The notes: generated by a model not told the origin, from the sequence alone. DNA of 64,000 nt from Taxillus chinensis (GCA_023512835.1 CM042087.1:45428249-45492248); one strand, 5' to 3'. Counted from the stretch's first letter, positions 14,885 to 27,032 are shown. Made by a program: numbers and translations.

Positions 14885-16745
14885 AGTAATTCTATTCACG
14901 CTTATGCTTGCTTTAGAGTAATAATGCTTGTTTTTGTCCGGTGTTTTCCTTTTATATAATATAAACCTCCGTGGTGTCAACTGTTAGTTTTTCTATTGTG
15001 ACGGTTTGAAGGTGAGACATCAATGCGAAAAAGAAAGAGTAAATGTCGGTTTCACTGTTTATGGTAATAATAATAATGATAGAATCTTCTCTCAAAAGAA
15101 AAAACTTTCTGTCCAAAAAAACAAAACCAAATCGCATATAATTCAAATATGAAAACGAAAGGTGATATTTGTGACAATAAATCCAAAATTCTCCTAGATA
15201 TATGGCATTTTTAGAATGAGCATGCAACTTTTACCCAATTCACTTTCCTAAAAAAAATACCGGTAATGAAACAAAAATAAATGTAATTGAAGGTTGGTAG
15301 AAAATCCAAAAAGAGCAACAAAATTTAGGTAAATGTTGCTACGTACATCTGTGGTTTCCTGTGGGGGTGGGAGTCTCAATCATCCATGGGCAACTAGGCC
15401 CAGGTCAATTGTCATCTTGTGGAGACATCGACATAAAAACTCAACTCGCGGCTTACTATATCCATCTCTCTGTCTCTATCTCTCTCTGTGTCAACTGTGC
15501 AACTGTGATGGCCTGTTTATATACTCTCCGTCCTCACATGCAAAGCAAGGCTTAAATTCTTGCCCCACACATGCAAAGCAAGGCTAAAGGTCACGATTTC
15601 TAAACAAAAAACAATAGGGATACATATATATATATAGGGAGGGGGAGAGATCGAACCTACTTTTGTTTTCACTGTTCATAAATATTTTGAAATTGACTTT
15701 GGTTAACTAAAGCAGATTGTCCTGAACTGCTAATTGCTCAATTAGTTTAATCAAATCACTTGATCTAACAATTTGTTCCTATTTGATTAAAATTAATAAC
15801 TCTTCACATAACTGTCAAAATCTCTTTGAGCACGAACACTTACACTTGCTGAACTATGACTTCGACACGGGGCACAACTTCAACACCACTGGTTCTCTTC
15901 CATTATCAAAACAAAACTCACCGTCAGTTAATCTTCAAATAACACAATTTTGGGGTGTAAACTTCAAAATGTGTAAAGATCTTGTAAGATTCTTCAAAAA
16001 TCTCTCTGCTGGCAAGTAGTTTCTTTAAGAGTCAAATAAAAATCTCCCCAAAACCAAACATATAGTAACCACCTGTGCTCCCTGCCTCCCCCTTTGAAAT
16101 GTTTCCTTAGATAAGCACTCGCTCTGGTGTGTGGTTGGCAAGGTGGAGAAAAACTGACAGATGAATACCAGAACAAATGGGACAAATATGGTGCTCTTGA
16201 TAGTGAGAAAAATAAAGTTTGTGGATCTTGAAAGCTTAAAAAGAATGCATCCATAACACAAAAGCACATACATCCACATTGTAGATATATATATAAAGAT
16301 GGAATGAACACATAATGAACGTCATTTTTGTGGCTAAGCACATAAATGGAAGGTTAGTTACAAAAACGAATGACAGAACTATACTGAAATAAAAGTTTTT
16401 GCTAGAGAAAGCCTAAAATCCCATACATCCCCACAACTATAGGTTAGTTTGGTACCGTCCCCGCAGTAGCCTTCCTTCGGAAGTAGGCACTCAAACAGAT
16501 ATCGATAAACAAAAGCACCGTAGCTCATACTATACAGCTGTTGAGGTATTTGGTCAGCAATAACTTGAAACTTGATTAATACTGATGAGCAGTCGATTCT
16601 TCTACGTCCATCTGTGCATGCTTTCAGAAATAAAAGAAGGATCATAGATAATGAATTTCAGCTTCCTCATATCACGCTTGATCATAATGAAGAGACAATA
16701 TAAGAATAAAGACAAGTCTAACCCACTACATGGAAAGGTCTTAAC
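14885..16745. other. Intergenic DNA, no supported gene
   Basis: The motif CACATGCAAAGCAAGGCT occurs twice around 15535-15585. Minus-strand frames at 15994-16341 and 16379-16645 are moderately long, but I recognise no family and no splice-consistent structure. Confidence 0.4.
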
Positions 16746-16995
16746 AGAAATTTTCTGTTAGTATAGACCTCGAGGTCTATTCCAACGGAATATTTTTCTA
16801 GTGAAATAGATATTACCTTTATAAATGGTTAATTTTGGTCAGCATAGATATAAGAACTATTTCAAAAAAAAAACATTTTAGACCTTATATTTATGGATAG
16901 ATAATTCTTTTGTTTGTATAGATATAAGATCTATTTCGACGGAAAATTTTTTTGTTGACATAGACCTTACTTTTTTGTGTGCATAGATTCTTACC
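16746..16995. repeat. Short diverged tandem array built on AGATATAAGATCTATTTCGA-like units
   Basis: Three to four units of about 70-75 bp carry TATAGAY-(A/C)-(T/C)-AAGATCTATT and CCGACGGAAA-like cores followed by a T run. The units carry the palindromic core AGATCT or AGGTCT. Function unknown. Confidence 0.5.
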
Positions 16996-17900
16996 TAGAA
17001 GGACAATTTCATCAATAAAAACTCAAACTTCAGTTTTTGTATATCTACAAGTGAAAAATCTATATCATGCCTAATTTGTTTGTAAGGACCTTGATTTTTA
17101 AAAAATCCAAAACTTAACTTCTCGAGATACAAACCAAAGTCCATTAAAATATTTAAAAAAATTAAAATGTCCAAAAAATTCTCTTTTCCATAACTAAAAT
17201 AATATATATAATTTACCACACCAAAATGCCTATAAGTAAAAGTAAAAAAAATTTCACAAAAGTAACAGAAAGCTACTCAAAAAGTTGATGTATAATATCC
17301 AATTAAAAACTTCAATAGAAAAGAGGAACCCAGATTAAGCCCTCATGGCTCCAAGCCCATCCAATTCTTGACAAACTATATTTTTTTGTCAACACTCCAT
17401 GGTTCCTCAGAATAGGAATCAATAAGAGAGACTCACAAAAATTCCACGGTAGCATTATAATTATGTAAAGTAATATCACAAATGACCCAAACATAAATTA
17501 GAAAAATCAATAATAAAGGCCATAACATTGATTGAAACACACAACATGAGCATTACAAAGACAAAAGTCCACTAGATGCATTCTTATAATTAAAATGCAA
17601 AAACTGGGATAGCATTCACGTAAAGTCCAACACACAATGATAAAAATGATCTTACTATAGGATGCCCGAGCAACTCTCCAAAGTTGTAGATGTTTTCACC
17701 CAACAGTGCAAAAAAAGATCGATCAAATGGCAAATCCTAAAATGTGATGACGAGGAGCATTAGATATTATAAAAATGGTTATGTACAAATAATCTATCAA
17801 AATTGAAAAGAAAAAAAAACAAATATGAATCATATTCTTTAGAACAACTGAACCATGAGATTAACAAAGTTATCTATGTGAGTTTAAACTTATTCCATAA

Positions 17901-18293
17901 GAGTATTCATATTTGGTTTAATATTCTCATTCATATTTTGGAGATAAATAATATATTTATTTCTTAAAATTTACTTATTTTTTAAAAATATCAAATATCT
18001 TATTTCTATCTACATTTATTTCTTAATTTAATTTTTATTATTTTTTCTCTTTTCTTTTATTTATTACAATCGATCAAAAGTTTACAAGTATAATAAAATA
18101 TATAAAAAAGTTAAAGGAAAAGTATTTGAGAATGAATAGTAAATCTCCAAATATATGAATTTACTATTCATTTACTATTCCTATATCCTATTTTAAGAAA
18201 CATGATGTAAATATTTTTTCCGATAAATCTGTATATATATATTTTAAAATTATAAAAAAAAAATTAATTATACCAAACCTATTGTAGATACTC
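17901..18293. mobile_element. Tourist-like MITE (PIF/Harbinger type)
   Basis: Left end GAGTATTCATATTTGG; reverse-complemented right end GAGTATCTACAATAGG. TAA lies directly outside both ends (17898-17900 and 18294-18296). It is 393 bp, AT-rich and non-coding. It resembles the 11.0 kb MITE in architecture, but its terminal sequence differs, so it is a separate subfamily. Confidence 0.8.
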
Positions 18294-19148
18294 TAATATA
18301 CATTCTAATCATTTTTCACTTACGCCCTTGGTATAGGATTGCTTCCCTCAATTTCACGGATTTTCAAAGATAAATCATCCTACAATTTAATAGTTAAACT
18401 AATATCATTTGTGTTTAACAGTGAAAGTTAAACTAAACAAGTAAATAAATAAATAATGAAAAAAGATGCAGTAGACCATAGACAATAGGATTTAATAAAT
18501 AGTTAGTGCATCAAAATTCACAAGTGGAAGCATTGTTCTATGAAGCTATCTAGCCAACTATCATCAAACGGAGACAACTAAGTAATGCAAAAAACAGCCT
18601 CTGCAGTTCTTTCGCAGAAAAAACCATCTAGACAGCCTTTTTTTCCCTTCCTTTTTGTTGTCTTTACTTTCAACACAACATAAGCAAGATATTCAACATA
18701 TCAATAAACATCATGAGTTGTGAATCATAAATCATATATTTTGTTACTTGTTTTGGTTTATATTTTGTACTTTGGTGGCAATATAGCTATATTTTATATT
18801 ATTTATACTTGAATTTGTGCTTTGTTAATCAAATATTTTCTTACTTTTGTAGAATCTTGTGATATACTTTATGTTCCCCTACTTATATATATTTAAAATA
18901 GTTAGAAATATGAAAACAAATTTTTTAGCATCATTAAAGCATCTAGACAGGCTACACGATGCCCTGACCACCTAAGACAGTCTATCATCTTTTAAAACCC
19001 TGAGTGTAAGTAAATAAAATTAAACAAGGAAGAAGAATTAATCCAACACAAAACATAAATTACTATTTTTTGAAACAAAAATCCTTTCAATGTCTAATAC
19101 TTTTTCAACCATAAAAGGAAGCAGGTTGGAATTTTACCTAAAGCTTCT

Positions 19149-19413
19149 TCACATGTAACAATTATCAGTTTCCAGGTTTAGCGCTTGAACATCAATTCTC
19201 CACCATGGGGAATACCAAGCCAATGCTCTTTCCAAAGCGGTAGACTTGATATTAACAGAGTATAGACCCAATTGAATATGATTGTCTTCTTCGCTCACAA
19301 AATAACATAGGGTATACAAAGCAACTTCAAATTCCGGGCTCATACCAACCAAACTACTCGAGACAGATTTGACAATGCCATTCCATTCAAATTGAATGGT
19401 AAGTAGCTAGGTA
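19149..19413 (-). other. Unidentified exon-like open frame
   Basis: The minus-strand frame reads on from an acceptor-like ATACCTAG at about 19414 through QFEWNGIVKSV, MSPEFEVALYTLCYFVSEED and ALAWYSPWWRIDVQALNL to a TGA at 19149-19151. The composition (tryptophans, mixed charged and hydrophobic residues, no low complexity) looks like real protein. I do not recognise the family and found no clear partner exons. It may be one exon of a decayed or divergent gene somewhere in 16-20 kb, or chance. Confidence 0.3.
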
Positions 19414-20334
19414 TCAGAGTCTGGCTTCCAAGAAAAAGGATGAAAGACATAAACATGGAGGTACTCAATTCACATACAGGATATAAAGTAACTGTCAACT
19501 TTACCACTTGATGCCGCATGTGAGAACTTCATCAAGATCCTATTGTGATAAGATATAAACAAATCAAATACCGAAGTTTGTTATCCTATCTATGTAGTAT
19601 ATTGAGATTTTCCAGATGAGTCAACTAGCATAACTATGCTGCTGTTCAACAAGAGAGACAACAAAAGCATGCTCAAAGGCCCTGAAAAGTAGCACATCAA
19701 GTCAGATATGCAACTAGTATTAGGATTGGGTCAAGGCGTAAACACCACACATGTCAAAATATTATCAGCTTTAGACTCACCATATCGGCTCGCACGGATT
19801 TAAAATGCATTATGATATTTCTAGGCCTACTCTAATATATTAATTTCCTTGATTTCTCCGATTCTTTCAATGTGGGATAACTTCCCGGCCAATAAATGTA
19901 ACTATAATCAAATAGGGATATGCCATGTTAAGCTTTAAAGCTATGTGAAGGAAAAGTGGGAAGAATGGTGGTATTAAATTTAATATTTTCTTCAAAAATC
20001 ATGAAAAAAGCACCAAAAAAATACAATCTGTTCATGTCTTTGAGGGAAAATATAACCCTCATAATTGACCCTCCCATTTGCTTCTTCCACGTAAAACTGT
20101 ATGCATATAGAATTGATGACATTGTTAATATCAATCGTGTTCCAGGTTATGTTGGGGAGAAAAAAGGAAACTGAATATTCCAAGCACAAAACCAACACGA
20201 AAAGGACATTATCAATATTGAATAAAATGAAGTAAGAATGCAAGTGCAACCAACCTCGACAATGGACTCTTAATGACACTTCCAAAATGACACGCCACAA
20301 ACAATTTTAAATGTGTAATGTTTGACTCATAATT

Positions 20335-20462
20335 TTCAAAGCGTCGCCTAGGCGACAAGGCGCCGCGTGACTCGCCGGGCGTTGGGTCGCCTCGCTCAGA
20401 CGCCGAAAGGCGCCCGCCCAGGTTGCAGGGCGACGCCATGGCGAGCGCCTGGGCGAGCGTTT
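20335..20462. repeat. GC-rich CCTAGGCG/GGCGCC palindromic repeat segment
   Basis: A sharp GC island packed with GCGTCGCCTAGGCGAC, GGCGCC and GCGCCTGGGCG-type palindromic words, immediately followed by AT-rich DNA. Sequences like this are known as termini of hAT-like non-autonomous elements in many plants. I found only one such end here, so the assignment is tentative. Confidence 0.4.
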
Positions 20463-20707
20463 ATTAATTTTTTTTAACCAATACAAGGCATAAAACGACA
20501 ACGTTTTGTGCCTTGTTTAATACTTACTGTGGTTGACGACGACGAAGCCGAACGAAGCTCTGCGACTGCTAGGTTTGACGAAGACGAACAAGCCGCACGA
20601 CGATCCACCGTTCGACAAAGCCGATCGCCGACGTAGCCTCGCCGTTCGACGAAGCCGCACGACGAAGATGAAGCCTCCTTGCTGAGTCTCGACGTCGACC
20701 GATGCTC

Positions 20708-21037
20708 TCTCCCCCTTCTCCGTTATCGTCGCCGCCTCGCGTCGCCGCTGCTCTGCGTCGCTACTCTCGCTCTCCCCCTTGCGGCCGTTATCGTCACCTC
20801 CGCTGGAATCGAACGGTGTTACGGTGATTTATTAATAAACGTTAAGTAAAATTTAATTTAACGTTTAAATATTAAATGAAAAACAAATTATACCATTTAA
20901 TATTTGTTATTTCATTTATGATTTTTAGATAACCTGTTATGAAATATTTTCTCGGGGGGTGAAGCGTCTTGAAGGAGGGAATTTTTGGGTTTTGAGGATA
21001 AAAATGAAAGATTTCTTCTCCGTTATCGTCGCCGTTT

Positions 21038-21079
<42 letters not shown>

Positions 21080-21270
21080 TCGCCTCGCCGCTCGCGTCGT
21101 ACCCGCTCTCCCCCTTGGGCCGTGGGTTTCGTCCCCCGCGGATCGAGGTGTTACGGTGATTTATTAATAAACTGTTAAGATAAAATTTAATTTAACGTTT
21201 AAATATTAAATGAAAAACAAATTATACCATTTAATATTTGTTATTTCATTTATGATTTTTTAGATAACCA
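20708..21270 (+). repeat. Tandem duplication (~310 bp unit) with a 38-G homopolymer
   Basis: Unit 1 (about 20708-20945) and unit 2 (about 21017-21270) both run from CTTCTCCGTTATCGTCGCCG through a GC-rich block into GTGTTACGGTGATTTATTAA, and then about 110 nearly identical AT-rich bases. Unit 2 carries G38 at 21040-21077. The flanking GC-rich sequence (20520-20830) has repeated CGACGAAGCCG words. The near identity suggests a recent duplication or an assembly fault. Confidence 0.75.
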
Positions 21271-21529
21271 ATTAATTGAAATCTTTTACTTCTCTAGGTT
21301 CTTGAAGTTACAGCTGAATCGGTCTTGGACTTAAACATATAGGCTAATTTTAGCTTGAAACTGTTAGTTTTTTATTAGGGAGTGATTTTTTGGGGGGGTT
21401 GGTTTTGAGGTTCCTAATTGAATGAATTGATGGTAATTTCTTGGATATTATTTTCTTGTTTTCTTTTTTAATGGATAAGTAAATATTAATAATTAAGCTT
21501 GATATTAATATTATGATTTTATCATTCTC

Positions 21530-21570
<41 letters not shown>

Positions 21571-22200
21571 TGCTACCTACGCTTGACATTTGTTATTTAC
21601 AGTTAAATTGCGTATGAATACCTTATTCAAAATTGAAATGACTTTAATTTTTTAAAATAATATGACGGAAAAAAAGGGTATCCATGTGTAATTTACTTGC
21701 ATAATAAATTTTCATGTGGTATAATTCATTATACAAAATTTTATATACAGATTGAATTATTATTATTTTAAAACAATATACGAAGAATGTCCTACGATTT
21801 AGCTGAATTTAGGATTACTCTAATCTTATATATTATCCATAGGTCATTAAACTAAGCGTGCGCTGGAACATATTTTTTAAAAAATAAATTCCAACGAAAT
21901 TATATAAAATCAATTGATATTTTTCATATTTTTTTTCGTTTTTCTAGTATAGGGTAAAGTTTCGTTGAATTATATTTAAAAAAAAAAGTATTACTTTCCC
22001 TAAGAATAGAATTAAATAAAAAACTGTCTTAAAATAAAATAATAACTTTTCCTCGTTATAAGTGCTTCCTTGAATTAGGACAACATAATATTTAAATTAA
22101 TATTTACACGTATTTACATCCCAGCCACGATCCACGGTCCACCCCGACATTGACGCAAGCGTTTCTCTTCCAGCCCCGTCTAACGGCGTCAACTCAGGCA
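21271..22200. other. AT-rich intergenic DNA with (AT)n at ~21533-21563
   Basis: No gene or repeat structure was recognised beyond the AT run. Confidence 0.5.
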
Positions 22201-22271
22201 CAATTGACAATTATCCGCAATGAGGTTCACGGTGTCACACGACGTCTAATGGAGCCAAAATTACCAAACAG

Positions 22272-22310
22272 GAACACGTGTTCTTCATCCATTGGCCATG
22301 TTCTATAAAT
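22272..22310 (+). promoter_or_regulatory. Promoter of the GT17 gene: G-box, CCAAT-like and TATA box
   Basis: A perfect 12-bp palindrome, GAACACGTGTTC, at 22272-22283 contains the G-box CACGTG. CATTGGCC (a CCAAT box on the other strand) follows, and TATAAAT lies at 22304-22310. The CT-rich leader begins about 90 bp downstream, so transcription probably starts near 22335. The G-box is a known bZIP/bHLH site; actual use is inference. Confidence 0.5.
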
Positions 22311-22334
22311 CCAAAGTCTAGACCGTAGAGTATA

Positions 22335-22394
22335 ACAGACCCTATCTGGCTCCTCCTGCCTTCTTTCTCGTCCGCAGCCTCTGGTCGGTCGTAA

Positions 22395-22443
<49 letters not shown>

Positions 22444-25026
22444 GACGAACGAACAAGAAGAGTCAATAATCGGATATGTTCACTGATTCGATTTCGAGGT
22501 CTCTGCAATTTCATAGAGGTGATTACTAATACTCTAAGCTTTTCTGTCGGTTCATTTGTAGCACTTGAAGGCCACATTGATGGCTTTCTAGTTTTGTTTG
22601 TCGTAACAGTTTCATGGTTTCATTTTTTTTTTCGAGCTTTTCTTTGTATTGTTTTTTAATTTCTAATTCCCTGTGGCCTGCAAGTTTTTTTTTCCATGTC
22701 AGGTTCGTTGTTTGTTCATTTCGTTTGAGCTGGTTTGGGGTTGAAGTTTTCGTTGTCTGATCAAATTTGGTTAGGTTTTCTTTTTTTGGGAAGTGCTGAC
22801 GGTGGTGGTGGTGGTGGAATTTCTAATTAATGCTTTGATTATCATGTCTTGATTTTTGCCCCCAAACCTGGTGCACAAAACTCCGAAGCGGGTCGGGTCA
22901 TGGCCAATATGGACGCACTTTCCCCGCAATTAATTTTAATTGCAAGAGGCCTAACCTAAAATTGTTTACTTCTAATGATTGTGCAATTAATGAAACATGC
23001 ATTTAAGCTACTAGGCATGTTGTTTTAATCTGGGTGTGTTGTTTTCGGCCTAAATTTGCAGTTAATATTTGTCTTTCCGCCCATTATAGTAGAGCGGGAG
23101 GTGGTTCCACCTTCTTCTGATACTTGAGTTTACCATTCGGTTTCCAGTTTCTAGTTTCAAAACGCAAGTTAATCTGAGGATGCTTTTGTTTTGTTTTCCA
23201 CATGCTATGGCAAAGTCGCAAAATAAATGGGTCGAAGACCATTAGAAGTCGCAAACTGGAGGAAGCAGCAGAAGATTTAGGGCCTTTGTCAATAGAGATT
23301 AACATGCTCATGTTTCACATGGAAAACGAAATGTGAAATTACAAGTTCTTTCTGCTTGTCTGTTTTATTGTGGTTTCTGGGTTTCCTTAGGCTTGCTATA
23401 CTTCTTTTGCAATATCATTACTTCCACACTGATCTGTTTCTTTTGAGCGAAAGAGATAAAAAACTGGTCATCACATCATATGTAATATTAGATCTTCAAA
23501 CCTGGTCATGACATATTTCCCTTGCAGAATTTTGACCTTTAGGAGTGCCCGCTACTGTAGTCATATTGAAATGCTGCTCTGGATTATAGTCTCTTCAAGT
23601 CCACGGATCATGATACTTCTTCAGGCCTGTCTCTCTGGTACACAGTCCCTATCCAACCAATATGATCAGTTCATGCTTCATTAAGTTGGTTTTATAAATG
23701 CATTAATTAGCAGTATCAGGTTCTAGGCATTTCTAGTCTGGCAACATTGTATTGGGAATCAATGTGATCATAATTTGTAGTTCATTCTCCCAATTTTCTA
23801 ATGTTATCCCACAACAGTGGCTGCTCCATTAATTTTGTAAAAGTTTTACTTGTTTTCCCTTTGAATAATCTGGCATAGTTTCGTGGACTGCATATTGTAT
23901 CTTTTCCGTGAGGCATTTTATTAGGAATATGCTTAATAGAACATTATAGTCGGAAAATTCCTAGCATATTGTAAATTTGTAATTTGCGAAATCCATGCAC
24001 CTTTTAGGTAACCCTTTCAAAAAGAGTACTCTATAATCACAAAAAAGCAATTTATACTAGGATTCATTTCAATGAAAAGCATGTTATATGAATATGGTGC
24101 AATTATTTACTTAACCTTCTTTTAAATCATATTCTTGCACAATTATTAAGGGCATTTTTATTTATCATCCTTAAAGACAGATTTTTTTTTTTGGTATTCT
24201 TGTAACTGCTACTCATGCAGTCTTGCTACCACAAATTATATGTATGAAATGAGCACAACAACATTAACCCAAAATAGTTAAGGCAGATTACATTAACCCA
24301 AAATATTAAGAAGTTACATCTTTCTTGTTGGCACCATATATTAATGGCTTGTGTAATGAGACTTCTAGAATGGTCTAAAATTCAAACCCTGAGTTACCCA
24401 TCCACTGATTTGGGACACTAAGGCTTCTAGGGAACATCATCTTGTTGTACATGACAACCTCCACTACATAGTATGCATGATCGAAAATTATTGAAGCGTT
24501 TCTGTCTCTTGGTTCTGAGCATGCCTAATCAAAGTCATATTCCAGTGCAGCCTTCCTCCACTTTGTATAATAAAATAACTACTTTTTTTTTTTGTTTTTT
24601 TGCTTATGACCAAAGTCTCTCTATCCTTTTGCCAGTAAGAAAATAATAAGGTGGCAGTAAGCTTACCCACTCTGTTGTTTTGGTACAATTTTTTATGAAT
24701 TAAGCAACAGATCGGAACTTGATGGACTCACATTTGTAAAGTAGAACTCTCTGCTCGACTGCTCGATTGTTAAACTACCCATGGAGTTGGCTTAATTTCA
24801 AATTCTTTCTGGGCGTCTGTAATGTTCTATTCTGTGACTGCTCCCTTGTCTTTCTTATATGCTGATTGCTAAGTTCTTGCATCAATGCCAAGAATGCAAT
24901 TTGTTAATGATATTGCTACTATTAGCTATTTGGACCAAAATGAGCTATGTGGTCGTTGTAAGTCTAATCGTTAGTCACACAGATTACTATTCTAGAGCCT
25001 CTAACCCACTTAAAATTTTCCTGCAG
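22335..25026 (+). other. 5'UTR exon 1 and long 5'UTR intron(s) of the GT17 gene
   Basis: A CT-rich leader is followed by a donor-like CATAGAG|GTGATT at about 22518. The acceptor TTTTCCTGCAG ends at 25026, just before the coding exon. The roughly 2.5 kb between has T-rich intron-like composition and no conserved coding sequence. An additional small non-coding exon after the acceptor-like CCCTTGCAG at 23527 is possible. Exact 5'UTR structure is inferred. Confidence 0.5.
22398..22441. repeat. (CT)22 microsatellite in the presumed leader of the GT17 gene
   Basis: 44 bp pure CT tract located between the TATA box and the first donor site, a common position for CT tracts in plant 5'UTRs. Confidence 0.9.
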
Positions 25027-25044
25027 ATGGCCAAGTTATGCTGA
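25027..25044 (+). promoter_or_regulatory. Five-codon upstream ORF ahead of the GT17 CDS
   Basis: ATGGCCAAGTTATGCTGA starts at the first base after the predicted acceptor and ends 60 bp before the main ATG. A short uORF here could lower initiation at the main start; this is inference. Confidence 0.45.
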
Positions 25045-25104
25045 ACTGTGGATTAAGATTATCATACTGTTCACTCTCCCCTCTAATCATTGTTCTTTAA
25101 AAGC

Positions 25105-26196
25105 ATGGCCCCACGGCATTTTTACTCTTCTTCCAGACGTGGGAAACCCAAGTTTCTTCTTCTGATATGCCTGATACTTGTTCCAATTTGTGTGATCGGA
25201 ATCTTCATGCATAGTCAGAAAGTCTCTTATTTCTTACGGCCTCTGTGGGACAAACCCCCTGCCCCGTTTGTACAGTTGCCCCACTATTACGCTGAGAATG
25301 TCTCAATGCATCAACTCTGCCATCTTCATGGATGGTCTCTACGCTCTCAGCCACGCCGTGTCTTTGATGGCATCATATTCAGCAACGAGGTAGACTTGCT
25401 CGAAATAAGGTGGCGTGAACTCCATCCCTATATCTATAAGTTTGTGATTTTGGAGTCCAAGACTACTTTCACTGGCATTCCCAAGCCTCTATTTTTTGCT
25501 TCAAACCAAAACCGGTTTGCCTTTGCTGAAGGGAAGATTGTCCATGATGTTTTCTCAGGACGTGTTGCAATTCTTGGGAAGGATAATGATCCGTTCGCAC
25601 TTGAGATGCAACAGCGTTTAGCCATGAATACATTACTTCACCGTGCTGGAATATCCAGCGGTGATGCCCTCATAATGTCAGACACTGATGAAATCCCAAG
25701 CCCTCACACAGTGAAACTGCTTCAATGGTGTGACGGGGTGCCAGCATTGATGCATCTTGAGCTGCGACACTATATGTACTCGTTTGAGTTTCCTGTGGAC
25801 TACAGTAGCTGGCGAGCCACAGCTCACATTTACAGCAAGTGGACACGCTACCGTCATTCTCGCCAGAGTGAGCTCATACTCTCTGATGCTGGATGGCATT
25901 GCAGCTTTTGCTTCCGTCATATCAAGGAGTTCATTTTCAAGATGACGGCATACAGCCATGCCGACCGAGTGACGCAGAAGGATTTCATGAATCACTCCAG
26001 AATTCAGAGGCTCATATGTGAGGGCAAGGACCTCTTCGACATGCTTCCAGAAGAGTACAGCTTTCGGGAGCTGATCAAGAAGATAGGATCAATTCCCAGG
26101 TCGGCTTCTGCGGTTCATCTTCCTGCATCCTTGATAGAAAATGCAGAGAAGTACAGGTTCCTTCTCCCAGGTGGCTGTTTAAGAGAGACAAGTTGA
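25105..26196 (+). CDS. Glycosyltransferase family 17 protein (beta-1,4-mannosyl-glycoprotein beta-1,4-GlcNAc-transferase-like)
   Basis: Intact single-exon protein of 363 residues. The start is the ATG at 25105 ([14 protein letters not shown]); the frame continues a few codons upstream but without an ATG. It has a basic N-terminus, one membrane anchor at about residues 16-36 and then a lumenal domain, which is the type II Golgi topology. GT17 landmarks are [17 protein letters not shown] (87-103), [17 protein letters not shown] (113-129), [11 protein letters not shown] (191-201, the acidic DxD-like donor/metal motif) and [11 protein letters not shown] (261-271). The end is [19 protein letters not shown] followed by GC. 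An N-glycosylation site (NVS) lies at 65. The family is named for animal MGAT3, which adds bisecting GlcNAc to N-glycans; plant members are widespread, but their acceptor is not established. Length and motifs match complete plant homologues. Confidence 0.93.
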   Translation: MAPRHFYSSSRRGKPKFLLLICLILVPICVIGIFMHSQKVSYFLRPLWDKPPAPFVQLPHYYAENVSMHQLCHLHGWSLRSQPRRVFDGIIFSNEVDLLEIRWRELHPYIYKFVILESKTTFTGIPKPLFFASNQNRFAFAEGKIVHDVFSGRVAILGKDNDPFALEMQQRLAMNTLLHRAGISSGDALIMSDTDEIPSPHTVKLLQWCDGVPALMHLELRHYMYSFEFPVDYSSWRATAHIYSKWTRYRHSRQSELILSDAGWHCSFCFRHIKEFIFKMTAYSHADRVTQKDFMNHSRIQRLICEGKDLFDMLPEEYSFRELIKKIGSIPRSASAVHLPASLIENAEKYRFLLPGGCLRETS

Positions 26197-26368
26197 ACAC
26201 TTTCCAGCTAAGGTCTCAAAGCCTTTTTTATTAACAGAGCTATGTTGAATGTTACATATATGCGGATTTTAGAGAATGTTACAGAAAACATCATGAGAGG
26301 TGTTTTCATTGTTTTTTTTTTAAAACAAATGATACTCAAATACATAAAATCGAAATTTTTTTTTTTTC

Positions 26369-27032
26369 AAAAACACTAAATACAACCGGCGTCGCGTTCC
26401 CTTTGCGTAACTGGCTGACGTGGCTTATTCCAACTCAGCAAAAACGCTTAAAACTTAACGCGCAACGGCTGAGATAGAGAGAAAGAACGCCGGAAAGGGA
26501 GGGAGGAGGCTCGAGCAATGTGGATTTGGACGGAAGGAGGCAGAAAGATTGCATAAAATCAAGTTTTGAAGGCGTTAGAGTGCTTTTTTTTGGAAATCCG
26601 AGGGAGGAAAATCCCTTATGGGGATTTTGGGCTCGTAGCTCTCGTTGATATCTTCAAATAAAAAAATAGACCTAATTCCGACTACTGTACGCAAAGTTAT
26701 AGCTGTTTGAAGTTTTTGTCAGAAATTTTAGTCGACGGAACCGAAAAATCCATCGATATGGTCATGAGAGAGATGATCAATGCCTGCTCGAGCCTCGCCT
26801 CAAGCAAAGGCTCGAGCAAATCTGCTCGAGCCTCACCTCAAGCAGAGGTTCGAGCATGTCTTGAGCAAATCTGTTTGAGTCCATGCTCGAATCTCGAGGC
26901 TAGCTCGAGTACGCTTCGAGCATGGACTCGAGCAGATGATTTGGAAGCCCGCTGAATCGTGGAAAAAAAAAACGTCATATCAGCCGTCAGCCGGAACGCA
27001 AAAGATGTCGCCAGGTTATATCTAGCATTGCC
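26369..27032. mobile_element. Inverted-repeat element (MULE/MITE-like), ~0.66 kb
   Basis: The left end (about 26371-26430: AACACTAAATACAACCGGCG, then TTTGCGT, then GGCTGACG) pairs imperfectly with the reverse complement of the right end (about 26975-27032: TGCTAGATATAACCTGGCGA, then TTTGCGTTCCGGCTGACG). These imperfect terminal inverted repeats are about 50 bp. Homopolymer A/T runs lie just outside and hide any target duplication. The interior has no transposase. Long degenerate TIRs suggest Mutator-like ancestry, but superfamily is uncertain. Confidence 0.5.
26784..26940. repeat. Cluster of GCTCGAGC-type palindromes (diverged short tandem repeat)
   Basis: About ten GCTCGAGC or near-matches in 155 bp, in units like TGCTCGAGCCTCRCCTCAAG followed by CARAGG. 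The cluster sits inside the inverted-repeat element and contains several XhoI-type CTCGAG sites. Confidence 0.6.

Noticed and set aside
20959..21167. Poly-glycine open frames
   Set aside because: Translation of the G38 homopolymer in two frames; no protein-like flanks.
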